Source: JBNGOQ01 sp050589645 (GTDB lineage Bacteria > Bacteroidota > Bacteroidia > Flavobacteriales > Flavobacteriaceae). From it: 64,000 nt of DNA. Position numbers and translations under genes: made by a program. The DNA lies in the NCBI RefSeq assembly GCF_050589645.1, contig NZ_JBNGOQ010000005.1, positions 1 through 64,000 of the forward strand, in the 5' to 3' direction. Below are positions 1 to 8,941 of the stretch, in pieces; position 1 is the stretch's first letter, and the number at the start of each line of letters is the position of its first letter. A model generated the notes under the pieces. The model was not told the DNA's origin. It ran no database searches and saw only the letters and a list, made by a program, of their open reading frames with translations.

Positions 1-1479
1 GACGGTACCTTTACCTATACCAACGAGGACGGAACGGCGACCACCTTCGATGCAAGGCGTGCCACGGTAGTGGACAACGGCGACGGCACCTTCGATATCA
101 CGGACGACTCTGGGACCACAATAACGGTGGACACCAATAATACGGTGACCACTTTGGTGGACAACGGCAACGGCAGCTTTACCTACACCTCCGAGGACGG
201 CACGATCACCACCTTTAACGAAACGACGAGTACCCTGGCCGATAACGGTGACGGGACCTTGACCTATACCAACGAGGACGGTACGGCGACCACTTTTGAT
301 GCAAGGCGTGCCACGGTGGTGGACAATGGCGACGGTACCTTTGATATCACGGACGACTCCGGCACCACAATAACGGTGGACACGAACAATACGGTGACCA
401 CCTTGGTGGACAACGGCGATGGCAGTTTCACTTACACCTCTGAGGACGGTACCATAACGACCTTTAACGAAACGACCTCGACCCTGGCCGACAACGGCGA
501 CGGGACCCTGACCTATACCAACGAGGATGGCACCGCCACCACTTTTGATGCCCGAAGGGCCACGGTAGTGGACAACGGCGATGGCACCTTTGATATCACG
601 GATGATTCAGGCACCACGGTGACCGTGGATACCAACAATACGGTGACCACACTTGTGGACAACGGTAACGGTAGTTTTACCTATACCTCTGAGGACGGGA
701 CCATAACGACCTTTAACGAAACGACGAGTACCCTGGCCGACAACGGTGACGGGACCCTGACCTATACCAACGAGGACGGTACGGCGACCACCTTCGATGC
801 CCGTAGGGCCACCGTGGTGGACAACGGCGACGGCACCTTCGACATCACGGACGATTCCGGCACCACAATAACGGTGGATACTAATGACACAGTGACCACT
901 TTGGTGGACAATGGCGATGGCAGTTTTACCTATACCTCTGAGGACGGAACGATAACGACCTTTACAGAAACAACATCCACCTTGGCCGATAATGGCGATG
1001 GCACCTTTACTTATACTGATGAAAATGCGACAGGGACAACTTTTGCTGGAACGGACGACCAGACCGCTTCTGAAGTGAACTCGGATACTCCGGTCGATGT
1101 AGATGGTGATGCCACTACGGAAGCTACTGTAGAAGATGTAATTCAGGACATTGCTCCGATTACCTCAAAAGCGGCACGGATTTTCTATCCGCCGTCCATT
1201 GCTGTGGATGCATCTACCAACGGAACAGGATTTACAATTAATCTTTACACCCAGTATACGGCTCAATTTGGATCACCAACGGTAGCCAGTGCTGGCGCTC
1301 CGGCAGCGGTTCCGACCTATGCGGCCACAGAATTGTATTATTATGTAACCTATGCGGATCCCACGGTGTTTGATACGGGGACAATGAGCATAGATGCAAA
1401 TGGTGTACTGACCTACGATATCATTGGTCAGCCTGCGGATTACAATTCCTTGATCAATGTAGTTTTTGTAGTAAAATAA
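1..1479 (+). CDS. Tandem-repeat surface protein, 3' part (5' end outside window)
   Basis: The reading frame is open from base 1, so this is the C-terminal 492 residues of a larger protein. About 355 residues are an 83-residue repeat, each unit made of three related 27-29 residue modules that start with DNGDG or DNGNG and end in a Thr-rich strand. The last unit is diverged. A non-repeat tail of about 135 residues, acidic at first and then beta-rich, ends the protein without a recognisable type IX sorting domain. Asp/Asn/Gly/Thr richness suggests a calcium-binding or beta-solenoid cell-surface adhesin; this is inference. It lies 30 bases before a secreted protein with a gliding-motility-type C-terminal domain and then a PorP/SprF gene, so a role in adhesion or gliding is plausible. 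I do not recognise a named family. Confidence 0.85.
   Translation, partial: DGTFTYTNEDGTATTFDARRATVVDNGDGTFDITDDSGTTITVDTNNTVTTLVDNGNGSFTYTSEDGTITTFNETTSTLADNGDGTLTYTNEDGTATTFDARRATVVDNGDGTFDITDDSGTTITVDTNNTVTTLVDNGDGSFTYTSEDGTITTFNETTSTLADNGDGTLTYTNEDGTATTFDARRATVVDNGDGTFDITDDSGTTVTVDTNNTVTTLVDNGNGSFTYTSEDGTITTFNETTSTLADNGDGTLTYTNEDGTATTFDARRATVVDNGDGTFDITDDSGTTITVDTNDTVTTLVDNGDGSFTYTSEDGTITTFTETTSTLADNGDGTFTYTDENATGTTFAGTDDQTASEVNSDTPVDVDGDATTEATVEDVIQDIAPITSKAARIFYPPSIAVDASTNGTGFTINLYTQYTAQFGSPTVASAGAPAAVPTYAATELYYYVTYADPTVFDTGTMSIDANGVLTYDIIGQPADYNSLINVVFVVK
73..1068 (+). repeat. 249-bp in-frame tandem repeat, four units plus a partial one at the left edge
   Basis: Units begin at 73, 322, 571 and 820, an exact spacing of 249 bases (83 codons). 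Bases 1-72 are the tail of a further unit, so the array continues to the left. The encoded units are almost identical, yet the DNA copies differ at many third codon positions. The fourth unit is degenerate in its last third. Confidence 0.95.
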
Positions 1480-1509
1480 GAGTAATAACCAGATACGCAT
1501 CCTAGGGAT

Positions 1510-3528
1510 TTGAAATCGACCGACATAAATAAACGTTTACTCATCAGCCTAGTACTTTTGGTGCTAGGTTGTACTGCATCAAATGCCCAGTTTTTGCTAC
1601 AGGCCCCCAATGGTGGGGGAGAGAGCAATTACAGATGGTATGAGGCATCGGACACCAGCACAGTATTGTCTACAGATTTCTTCTACGAGGCCACTACGCC
1701 TGGTGTTTACTTTGCAACTTATGATGGTACCCTTTGCGGTTCCAATGCAACCGGTTATTTCATATTGACCAATTGTACGGCACCTGATAACCAGGTTACC
1801 CTGGATATTACGGCAAATGTAAGTGGTAGCGCCACGGTAAGTTGGGCACCGGTCTTATCGGGTGACCAATTGCGTCCTGTTGTTACCGCTACCCAAAGCG
1901 TAGTCCGATATACAGCAACCATTACCAAGGCTGGTAATTCAATAGCGCTACCAAATTTTACGGTGGTATGTTTGGACCAAGCAGCTACCTTGGTAGATGA
2001 TGTGGTTACTGTTGATGAGGACCAATCGGTTGTAGTTCCTATCTATGCCAATGATTCGAACTTACCAACTACGGGTACCCTGACCACCACCAACCCACTC
2101 AACGGAACCGTCAATATAAACGATAATGGTACACCGAATGATCCCACAGATGACATTGTAACCTATATACCGGATCCAAATTACAATGGTCCCGATAGTT
2201 TTGATTACACAGTTTGTAATACCACGGGAGATTGTAGTACGGCAACAGTGACTGTGGATGTATTGCCTATTGTGGATGCCTTTGATGATGCCGTCGCGAC
2301 CTTTGAGGACAGGCCTGTGGATATAGATATCCTAGCCAATGACAATGACTTACCTAGTGCTGGAACCTTAACCACAACAAGTCCGGCCAATGGAACTGTG
2401 CTTATCAATAATAATGGTACGGCATCAGACCCCTCCGATGACACGGTAACCTATACCCCGGATCCAGGCTTTGTTGGAAACGATACGTTTACCTATACCA
2501 TTTGTGACAACCTAGGAAATTGTAGTACAGCTACGGTTACCGTAGTGGTCAATCCGATGGGGGCAGATTTGGATAATGATGATGATGGTATTTTAGACAG
2601 CTTTGAAGATCTTGATTTGGATGGCGATGGAGATCCATCGACCAACCCTACGGATTCCGATGCAGATGGCTTCCCGGATTACTTGGATATAGATAGTGAC
2701 AATGATGGTATTCCTGATAATGTGGAGGCTCAGACCACTTCAGGGTATATCGCCCCGAGCGGCATAGATGCCGATGTGAACGGTTTGGACGATGCCTATG
2801 AAAATGGGGGCGGCCTAGGTCTGTTCCCTGTGGATACAGACGGTGATAGTCTACCGGATTATTTGGATGACGATAGTGATAACGACAACGTACCCGATTT
2901 TATCGAAGCACATGATGCGGACCATGATGGCATCGCGGATATCGTATTCATAGGTTCGGATAAGGACAACGATGGTCTTGATGATGGTTATGAGGGCAAT
3001 ATTGCCATCGATGTTGATGTCAACGACGAAATTGATGACCCCATCAATGATTTGCCCAATACCGATAGCGACAACGAATCCGATTACCGGGATACGGACG
3101 ATGACGATGATGGTATTGAGACCATTGATGAGGACACGGACGGCGATGGCAACTATGCCAATGATGATGTTGACGGAAATGGCATTCCAAATTATTTGGA
3201 TCCGGACCTTGTGGTTGCCGAAGATGAAGTGGAGGTCTTTAACGTAATCACCCCGAATGGGGATGGAATTCATGATGTGCTCAATATTCGCGGTTTAGAG
3301 AATTTCCCAAACAATACCATTAAGATATTCAACCGCTGGGGCGTGCTGGTCTATGTTACAAGGGCCTATAATACGCAAGGAAATGTCTTTGACGGCACTT
3401 CTGAAGGAAGGGCAACAGTTGATAAAGAGAATAAACTGCCCGTGGGTACCTATTTCTATATTCTGGAGTATGAAAATGCAGTAGGGGATATGGTATCACT
3501 AAACGGCTACATATATATAAATAGATAA
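1510..3528 (+). CDS. Secreted protein with cadherin-like repeats, Ca-binding Asp-rich repeats and gliding-motility (CHU_C) C-terminal domain
   Basis: A 672-residue protein starting at TTG; no ATG is available before the signal peptide (hydrophobic stretch at residues 10-20, cleavage likely near Asn-Ala-Gln at 25-27). Two similar cadherin-like or Ig-like modules lie at about 158-250 and 255-350, each with an 'edxxxxxxIxaND' start and a 'DxxxYTP' middle. Residues 350-575 are packed with thrombospondin-3-like DxDxDG calcium-binding motifs. The last 90 residues hold the 'vfNVITPNGDGihD' and 'IFNRWG' motifs typical of the CHU_C or type IX (type B) sorting domain. It is therefore expected to cross the outer membrane by type IX secretion. 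A PorP/SprF gene follows after 2 bases, a usual partner for this class. The substrate or ligand is unknown. Confidence 0.9.
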   Translation: MKSTDINKRLLISLVLLVLGCTASNAQFLLQAPNGGGESNYRWYEASDTSTVLSTDFFYEATTPGVYFATYDGTLCGSNATGYFILTNCTAPDNQVTLDITANVSGSATVSWAPVLSGDQLRPVVTATQSVVRYTATITKAGNSIALPNFTVVCLDQAATLVDDVVTVDEDQSVVVPIYANDSNLPTTGTLTTTNPLNGTVNINDNGTPNDPTDDIVTYIPDPNYNGPDSFDYTVCNTTGDCSTATVTVDVLPIVDAFDDAVATFEDRPVDIDILANDNDLPSAGTLTTTSPANGTVLINNNGTASDPSDDTVTYTPDPGFVGNDTFTYTICDNLGNCSTATVTVVVNPMGADLDNDDDGILDSFEDLDLDGDGDPSTNPTDSDADGFPDYLDIDSDNDGIPDNVEAQTTSGYIAPSGIDADVNGLDDAYENGGGLGLFPVDTDGDSLPDYLDDDSDNDNVPDFIEAHDADHDGIADIVFIGSDKDNDGLDDGYEGNIAIDVDVNDEIDDPINDLPNTDSDNESDYRDTDDDDDGIETIDEDTDGDGNYANDDVDGNGIPNYLDPDLVVAEDEVEVFNVITPNGDGIHDVLNIRGLENFPNNTIKIFNRWGVLVYVTRAYNTQGNVFDGTSEGRATVDKENKLPVGTYFYILEYENAVGDMVSLNGYIYINR

Positions 3529-3530
3529 TA

Positions 3531-4499
3531 ATGCCATTACGCCACCTACACAAGAAACCCCATAGAAACCGAGCTTTGCAGGTCGGTCTTCTGTTGCTTT
3601 TGTTGGCCGGTAGCCTTTACGGGCAGCAAGATGCCCAGTACACCCAATACATGTACAATACCGTAAGTGTAAATCCTGGTTATGCAGGGTCTAGGGGACA
3701 TATCAGTATTGCCGGTCTACACCGTTCGCAATGGGTAGGCTTGGATGGAGCCCCAAAGACCCAGACCTTTAACATTCACTCACCCATAGGATATAGAGGT
3801 GCAGGTGCTGGATTATCGATTGTCAATGATCAAATAGGCCCTACTTCCGAAACCTATTTTGATGTGGATTTGTCCTATACCATACAAACCTCCCTGGATG
3901 CCCGTCTAAGCTTTGGTCTCAAAGCAAGTGCCCATTTATTGGATATTCGCTTTTCGGAGTTAAATCAGGACCTTACCAATCCCGGAGGTCCGGACCCCAC
4001 TTTACAGCAAAATATTGATAATAGATTTTCTCCCAATATTGGTGCTGGGGTGTATTATCACACTGAAAAATTTTATGCCGGTCTGTCCGTTCCTAGATTT
4101 TTGGAGACCACGCATTTTGAGGAATCCTCCCTATCTACCGCCAAGGAACAAATGAACTTTTATTTTATTACAGGCTATGTCTTTGATGTTAACCCCTTTC
4201 TGAAATTTAAACCTACGGTATTGACCAAGATTGTACAGGGAGCGCCCTTGCAGTTAGACCTATCGGCCAACTTCATGTTTAACGAAAAATTTATTGTAGG
4301 AGCGGCCTATCGTTGGGATGCTGCAGTAAGTGGTTTGGCAGGTTTCAGGGTATCCAATGAATTTATGATCGGTATTGCCTATGATAGGGAAGTGACCGAA
4401 TTGGGAAGCTCACTTTTCAATGATGGTTCCTTCGAGATTATCCTCAGATACGATTTTATCAAGACCCTGGGCAATCTAAAATCCCCACGTTTCTTCTAA
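3531..4499 (+). CDS. PorP/SprF family type IX secretion outer-membrane protein
   Basis: 322 residues with an N-terminal signal segment (about residues 18-32) followed by the family hallmark 'QYTQYMYN...NPGYAGSRG...HRSQWVGLDGAP'. The rest alternates short beta strands and turns, as in a 14-strand-type barrel. PorP/SprF proteins work with individual type IX secreted surface proteins, often as a cell-surface attachment partner encoded next to them; SprF does this for SprB in gliding. The start is 2 bases after the preceding CHU_C-domain gene, so translation is probably coupled. The likely client is that protein, or the repeat protein before it. The family call is firm; the client assignment is inference from position. 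Confidence 0.92.
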   Translation: MPLRHLHKKPHRNRALQVGLLLLLLAGSLYGQQDAQYTQYMYNTVSVNPGYAGSRGHISIAGLHRSQWVGLDGAPKTQTFNIHSPIGYRGAGAGLSIVNDQIGPTSETYFDVDLSYTIQTSLDARLSFGLKASAHLLDIRFSELNQDLTNPGGPDPTLQQNIDNRFSPNIGAGVYYHTEKFYAGLSVPRFLETTHFEESSLSTAKEQMNFYFITGYVFDVNPFLKFKPTVLTKIVQGAPLQLDLSANFMFNEKFIVGAAYRWDAAVSGLAGFRVSNEFMIGIAYDREVTELGSSLFNDGSFEIILRYDFIKTLGNLKSPRFF

Positions 4500-4572
4500 C
4501 GAACACGGAATTCGTTTATTTCCCGATTGATTTTTATGATGGACTTTACCCAAATGATAAAGGTAAAGGTCT

Positions 4573-4580
4573 TATTTTTG
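4573..4580 (+). promoter_or_regulatory. TAnnTTTG -7 element before idi
   Basis: TATTTTTG matches the Bacteroidota -7 consensus and ends only 4 bases before the idi ATG. No TTG lies at the usual 17-23 base spacing upstream. Transcription would begin at or just before the start codon, giving a leaderless or nearly leaderless mRNA. Confidence 0.5.
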
Positions 4581-4584
4581 TAGC

Positions 4585-5112
4585 ATGCAGGAAGAACGTG
4601 TAATATTGGTAAACCAAGATGACAAACAGTTGGGCACCATGCCCAAAATGGAGGCGCATGAAAAAGGGGTGCTTCACAGGGCTTTTTCGGTTTTTATTAT
4701 GAACGATAGGGGCGAGACCATGTTACAACAGCGGGCCGCCCAAAAATATCACTCGCCTTTACTATGGACCAATACTTGTTGTAGCCATCAAAGGGAAGGG
4801 GAGAGCAACGTGGAAGCCGGTAAAAGGCGTTTGTTGGAAGAAATGGGCTTTAACACGGAGCTTACGGAACTTTTTTCCTTTATCTATAAGGCACCTTTTG
4901 ATAACGGACTTACGGAACACGAACTGGACCACGTTATGGTGGGAAGCTATAAGGGAGATCCACAGATCAATCCAGACGAGGTGGCGGATTGGAAATGGAT
5001 GAAACCCGAGACCATTAGGGAGGACATTTCCCAAAGACCGGATGCCTACACCGCCTGGTTCAAGATTATTTTCGATAAATTCTACAACCATCTTATGCAA
5101 GAAAAGCTATGA
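4585..5112 (+). CDS. idi: Isopentenyl-diphosphate delta-isomerase, type I
   Basis: 175 residues, the normal length for type I Idi, a Nudix-fold enzyme that interconverts isopentenyl and dimethylallyl diphosphate in isoprenoid synthesis. The family pattern is visible: 'HRAFSVF' near residue 30, the active-site Cys in 'TNTCCSH' (residues 63-69), and a Nudix box 'GKRRLLEEMGF' that follows. The start fits the family N-terminus. The stop overlaps the next start by four bases (ATGA), so it is probably cotranscribed and translationally coupled with the 6-pyruvoyl-tetrahydropterin-synthase-like gene. A TAnnTTTG element ends 4 bases upstream. It acts in the cytosol. Confidence 0.95.
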   Translation: MQEERVILVNQDDKQLGTMPKMEAHEKGVLHRAFSVFIMNDRGETMLQQRAAQKYHSPLLWTNTCCSHQREGESNVEAGKRRLLEEMGFNTELTELFSFIYKAPFDNGLTEHELDHVMVGSYKGDPQINPDEVADWKWMKPETIREDISQRPDAYTAWFKIIFDKFYNHLMQEKL

Positions 5113-5516
5113 AGGTAAAAGTTAGCAGGAGGGCACATTTTAATGCAGCACATCGCTTATACAGACCCGATTGGAGTACGGAAAAAAACGATGCCACCTT
5201 CGGCAAGTGCAACAATCCCAATTTTCACGGCCATAATTATGAATTGGTGGTTAGCGTAACCGGTGAAATTGATGAGGCAACGGGTTATGTAATCGACATT
5301 AAGGACCTTAAGGATTTGATACGGTCCGAAGTGGAGTCGGCCTTTGATCATAAAAATCTTAATGTGGAAGTCCCTGAATTTCAAACCCTAAATCCCACGG
5401 CGGAAAATATAGCGGTGGTCATTTGGAATAAACTGAGGCCACACATCGATGCGCAGAAGGAACTTGAAGTAGTGCTCTACGAAACGCCAAGAAATTTTGT
5501 GACCTATTCGGGCTAA
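5109..5516 (+). CDS. 6-pyruvoyl-tetrahydropterin synthase / 6-carboxytetrahydropterin synthase family (QueD-like)
   Basis: 135 residues. Zinc-binding histidines are visible in 'FNAAHRL' (about residue 16) and 'HGHNY' (about 39-43), with the catalytic Cys in 'FGKCNNPN' at residue 34 and the later 'FDHKNLN' and 'E-T...' elements. The family makes either 6-carboxytetrahydropterin for queuosine (QueD) or pyruvoyl-tetrahydropterin. Which one cannot be told here, because no other queuosine or pterin gene is nearby. It overlaps idi by four bases and precedes the mannose-6-phosphate isomerase gene by 39 bases. Confidence 0.9.
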   Translation: MKVKVSRRAHFNAAHRLYRPDWSTEKNDATFGKCNNPNFHGHNYELVVSVTGEIDEATGYVIDIKDLKDLIRSEVESAFDHKNLNVEVPEFQTLNPTAENIAVVIWNKLRPHIDAQKELEVVLYETPRNFVTYSG

Positions 5517-5555
5517 ACATCCGGAACTATCGATAAACCCAAAAACAAGGCCCCT

Positions 5556-6527
5556 ATGAGGAAACCCTATCCCTTAAAATTTACCCCTATCCTAAAAGAA
5601 CGCCTATGGGGAGGAACCAAGTTGGGAGATGTTCTGGGAAAGTCCATTAGCAGTGATACTACCGGCGAGAGTTGGGAACTATCGGCCGTAGATGGCGATG
5701 TTTCGGTGATAAGCAATGGGGATTTATCGGGCACTTCCCTGCAGGAATTGATCCATCAATATCCGGAAGAGCTATTGGGAAAGGATGTTTTTCGTCGTTT
5801 TGGCAAGGATTTCCCCATTCTCATAAAGTTTATCGATGCCAAGCGGGACCTTTCCATACAATTGCACCCCAATGACGCTTTGGCCAAAGAACGGCACAAC
5901 TCCTTTGGTAAGACCGAAATGTGGTATGTCATGGATGCGGATAAAGGGGCCAACCTTATTGTTGGATTTAACCGGGATGTGGACAAAGCGGAGTACGTTC
6001 AGAGTTTGGAGGAGAATACCCTGCTGGAACTATTAAACTACGAACCGGTCCAGGAAGGGGACACCTTTTTTATCAATACGGGAAAGATACATGCTATTGG
6101 TGCGGGCGTACTGTTGGCAGAAATTCAGCAAACCTCTGATATTACCTACCGTGTATTTGACTTTAACAGGAAGGGTAAGGACGGAAAGCTGCGTGAGCTG
6201 CATACGGACCAAGCACTGGATGCCATAGATTATGCGCGAAAAGATGACTTTAGGGTAGCCTATCCCACGACGACCAACAGGATCAACCCTATGGTGGCGT
6301 GCCCGTACTTTAACACCACGTATTTGGAGCTTACCAAAGATTTGGAGCAGGATTTTTCAACACGCGACTCCTTTACTATATACATGTGCGTTGGCGGTTC
6401 GGTTTGGATTGAAAACGAAGGCGGCAAGGCACAGATCCAGAAAGGTGAGACCGTTTTACTGCCAGCGAGCAGTCAAAGGGTCCTTCTCCGGACCACTGGG
6501 GCAAAACTTTTAGAAGTTACCCTGTAA
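5556..6527 (+). CDS. manA: Mannose-6-phosphate isomerase, class I (short form)
   Basis: 323 residues, a zinc-dependent cupin isomerase joining fructose-6-phosphate to mannose-6-phosphate and so to GDP-mannose and glycan precursors. Seen: 'LKERLWGG' near the N-terminus, the zinc-site 'QLHPND' (about residue 103), 'KTEMWYVMDA', 'GKIHAIGAGVLLAEIQQ' with a further zinc His, and 'TYRVFDFNR'. The length matches the compact Bacillus/Bacteroidota form rather than the longer E. coli ManA. It is cytosolic and probably read with the two preceding genes. Confidence 0.92.
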   Translation: MRKPYPLKFTPILKERLWGGTKLGDVLGKSISSDTTGESWELSAVDGDVSVISNGDLSGTSLQELIHQYPEELLGKDVFRRFGKDFPILIKFIDAKRDLSIQLHPNDALAKERHNSFGKTEMWYVMDADKGANLIVGFNRDVDKAEYVQSLEENTLLELLNYEPVQEGDTFFINTGKIHAIGAGVLLAEIQQTSDITYRVFDFNRKGKDGKLRELHTDQALDAIDYARKDDFRVAYPTTTNRINPMVACPYFNTTYLELTKDLEQDFSTRDSFTIYMCVGGSVWIENEGGKAQIQKGETVLLPASSQRVLLRTTGAKLLEVTL

Positions 6528-6547
6528 GGTTTTTACGGCCAAAACCG

Positions 6548-6555
6548 TACTTTTG
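6548..6555 (+). promoter_or_regulatory. TAnnTTTG -7 element before the 89-residue protein gene
   Basis: TACTTTTG fits the Bacteroidota -7 consensus and ends 17 bases before the ATG at 6573. No clear TTG lies at the expected spacing, so support is partial. Confidence 0.5.
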
Positions 6556-6572
6556 TAAAAAAAATATTTAGA

Positions 6573-6842
6573 ATGGCAAGTATAAGGGATTTAAAGAAAG
6601 ACATCAATTACGTTTTAGGCGATATCATAGAGGCCGTATATCTGGCGGAAGCCGCGAATGACAAGCAAGATTCAAAAGAAGGCAGTGCTATAATAGACAG
6701 CGCTATCACCACTTTTGACGAGTTGATCGCGAAGGTGAACCAGAAGGACGTGGAAAACAGGAAGAAACACCTTGATGGCGTTCGGGCCGAATTGGAAAAA
6801 AAGGCCAATGGGCTAATAGAAAAATTGAATAAAATGGCCTAG
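6573..6842 (+). CDS. Small conserved-type hypothetical protein, helical
   Basis: 89 residues with no signal peptide and no Cys. It is almost wholly predicted helix, rich in Glu, Lys, Ala and Leu, with heptad-like spacing in residues 55-88, so a coiled coil or helical bundle is likely. It has its own TAnnTTTG element and a strong terminator right after the stop, so it can be a single-gene transcript. I do not recognise the family and assign no function. Confidence 0.8.
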   Translation: MASIRDLKKDINYVLGDIIEAVYLAEAANDKQDSKEGSAIIDSAITTFDELIAKVNQKDVENRKKHLDGVRAELEKKANGLIEKLNKMA

Positions 6843-6867
6843 ACCTGGCCATGGAACAGCTTTGGGA

Positions 6868-6896
6868 AACATCCGCTTTTGGCGGATGTTTTTTAT
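6868..6896. terminator. Rho-independent terminator, probably bidirectional
   Basis: A 9-base perfect stem (AACATCCGC / GCGGATGTT) with a TTTTG loop and then a T run. It lies 25 bases after the 89-residue protein gene and overlaps the end of the oppositely directed DUF4369 gene, so it can end both transcripts. Confidence 0.85.
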
Positions 6897-7603
6897 TTGT
6901 CCGAAGCGGAAATTTCTTTCAGATAATCGCCCAAGGCAAGACCGTATTTGGAATTGGACACTTCGGGGGTCAATGCGTTATAGATAGAGTCCAAATATTT
7001 GGGATTGGCATCCGATACCTCATAGAGCGCAATATAGGGAGCAATCTCGGAGTCGGTATTGTTCAGCGCAAAATTGAGCGCAAAGGCATAGCCCAAGCGC
7101 GTATTTCTTATACTCAATCTTTCCAGGGAGTCCATCACTAATGAATCTTTTTGTAGTTCCGGATCATAGGCCGCTTGAACAACTTCCAGATTCCTGGTAT
7201 TGTAGCGGGACATGGTTTTTTTGTATTCCTCAAACTTTTTATGGGTCTTGGAGCCGCTTATTGTAGCGTTGGCATCAAAGGTATTCCAAGCCGTATTGAT
7301 GGTAATGACCCCCGGTTCCCCAAAAAAACGGATTCGGTCGTTGATATCGTTGTTATCCTCTTTAGCGAGATAGAGATAAAAGATTTCAGGGCTTTCCACT
7401 TCGGTCTTAAAGGTAAAATTTCCATCTCCTGCTATTTGTAAGGAATCGATGCCCATTAATAGTGTGTCCTGTATTTTTTGAAGGTAAAGCGTTCCCTTTT
7501 TTAGCCCTTTTACATTTCCGGTGACGGTCATGGTGTTTTCGGTATCCCCACTGCAAGATACGATTAGGGTGCTTAGAACGATTAGCGACAGAAGCTTCTT
7601 CAT
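6893..7603 (-). CDS. DUF4369 domain lipoprotein
   Basis: 236 residues. The N-terminus is a lipoprotein signal with Cys at residue 17 (LIVSCSGD), so the protein is expected to be anchored in the periplasm or at the outer membrane. The region after it ('VTGNVKGLKKGTLYLQKI...DSLQIAGDGNFTFK') is the DUF4369 beta-sandwich, often found in front of thioredoxin-like AhpC/TSA or TlpA domains in Bacteroidota. Here the thioredoxin part is absent and a helical C-terminal half follows, so it is not a redox enzyme. It is the last gene of a minus-strand series. Function is unknown. Confidence 0.85.
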   Translation of the reverse strand: MKKLLSLIVLSTLIVSCSGDTENTMTVTGNVKGLKKGTLYLQKIQDTLLMGIDSLQIAGDGNFTFKTEVESPEIFYLYLAKEDNNDINDRIRFFGEPGVITINTAWNTFDANATISGSKTHKKFEEYKKTMSRYNTRNLEVVQAAYDPELQKDSLVMDSLERLSIRNTRLGYAFALNFALNNTDSEIAPYIALYEVSDANPKYLDSIYNALTPEVSNSKYGLALGDYLKEISASDK

Positions 7604-7647
7604 GATATAAATTTAGCGCACAAATATCATCAAAGTTGGGAAGAAAA

Positions 7648-8910
7648 CTAAACTTTTGATGCGATTTCCATCAAATAGGCGCAAAGTAGGGCGCCCCCGG
7701 TACCTACTACATAACCCAGAACGGCCAACAGCACGCCAACCGAGGTCAGGGAGCTGTGAAATTCTGCAGCTACCACTGGAGCGGAAGCAGCTCCACCTAC
7801 ATTGGCCTGGCTCCCTACGGCCAAGAAAAAGTAAGGCGCTTTGATTAGTTTAGCTACCAAGATCAACAATCCGGCATGGATAGAGATCCAGATAAGACCA
7901 AGAACCAGTAGTCCAGGGTTTTCCAGTACCCGGCTAAGGTCCATTTTCATGCCAATAGTAGCAACAAGGATATAAATGAACATCCCTCCGATCTTACTGG
8001 CACCGGCTCCCTCGTAATTTTTTGCCTTGGTAAAGGACAACAGTACGCCTATAAAAGTAGCAATGACCACCATCCAGAAAAAATTCCCGCCAAGAAAGGA
8101 AAGGAAACTTTTGGGATTACTGATGGTCTCTGAGCTCTGCACCAAAAACTTGCTGAGGTGGCCCCCAAAAAAATGTGCGATGCCTACCGCCGTAAACGCA
8201 AGGAAAAGCATCATTAAATAATCGTTCAGTGTCGGGACCCGGGTAATCCTTTTGGTGAATTCCGTGACCTTTTCCTTCAGGCTTTCAATAGCCGAGGCAT
8301 CGGCCTTTAACCAACGGTCTATCCGTTTTGTCTTGCCCACGCCCAAAAGCAGTATGGCCATCCAAATATTGGCCCCAACCACATCGACCAGTATCATTTC
8401 GCCATACCTATCCGGATTGAACTTAAAAATCTCGAACATGGCCGCTTGGTTGGCGCCACCGCCGATCCAACTGCCTGCAATGGTCGATAGCCCCCTCCAT
8501 ATGGCATCAAAATCGTTGCCTCCAACTGTCTCTGGTGAAAAGATGGATACGATCAAAATGGCTATGGGCCCTCCGATGATAATCCCGAGACTTCCCGTAA
8601 GGAACATAATCAGCGCCTTGGAACCCAAATTGGCAATGGCCTTTAAGTCGATGCTCAAGGTCATCAACACCAGCGCTGCAGGAAGCAGGTACCTGCTGGC
8701 CATAAAATATAGGTTGGAGGTCTCGTCGGAGACCACGCCCACACTTGCCATAACGCCGGGCAAGAGGTAGCACATCAGTATTGCCGGTACAAAGGAGTAG
8801 AATTTTTTCCAGAACCCTTGTTTTCTGGAAGAAGTGTAAAAAATAAAGCCAAGGCAAAGGGTAAGTAGTCCAAAGACAACAGTGTCGTCCGTTATTAAGG
8901 GTTGGTTCAT
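7648..8910 (-). CDS. DUF819 family integral membrane protein
   Basis: 420 residues from the ATG at 8910; a GTG three codons upstream is the alternative. About twelve hydrophobic segments, including 'VVFGLLTLCLGFIFY' near the N-terminus, and the family stretch 'GGGANQAAM' in the middle plus 'NVGGAASAPVVAAEF' near the C-terminus identify DUF819 (YjcL-like). The family resembles sodium-coupled carriers and its substrate is not known. The gene starts 31 bases after the HAD phosphatase stop and is probably in one transcript with it and the DUF5916 gene. Confidence 0.88.
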   Translation of the reverse strand: MNQPLITDDTVVFGLLTLCLGFIFYTSSRKQGFWKKFYSFVPAILMCYLLPGVMASVGVVSDETSNLYFMASRYLLPAALVLMTLSIDLKAIANLGSKALIMFLTGSLGIIIGGPIAILIVSIFSPETVGGNDFDAIWRGLSTIAGSWIGGGANQAAMFEIFKFNPDRYGEMILVDVVGANIWMAILLLGVGKTKRIDRWLKADASAIESLKEKVTEFTKRITRVPTLNDYLMMLFLAFTAVGIAHFFGGHLSKFLVQSSETISNPKSFLSFLGGNFFWMVVIATFIGVLLSFTKAKNYEGAGASKIGGMFIYILVATIGMKMDLSRVLENPGLLVLGLIWISIHAGLLILVAKLIKAPYFFLAVGSQANVGGAASAPVVAAEFHSSLTSVGVLLAVLGYVVGTGGALLCAYLMEIASKV

Positions 8911-8941
8911 AGGTGTCACATTGTGTACTTCCCAAATATAA

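Noticed and set aside
1..1068. CRISPR array
   Set aside because: Period is 249 bases, in frame and coding throughout, with no short repeat-spacer layout.
2851..3273. Long antisense open frame over the Asp-rich repeat gene
   Set aside because: It is made by the GAT/GAC-rich codons of the sense gene; the protein is Ile/Val repetitive and has no start signals.
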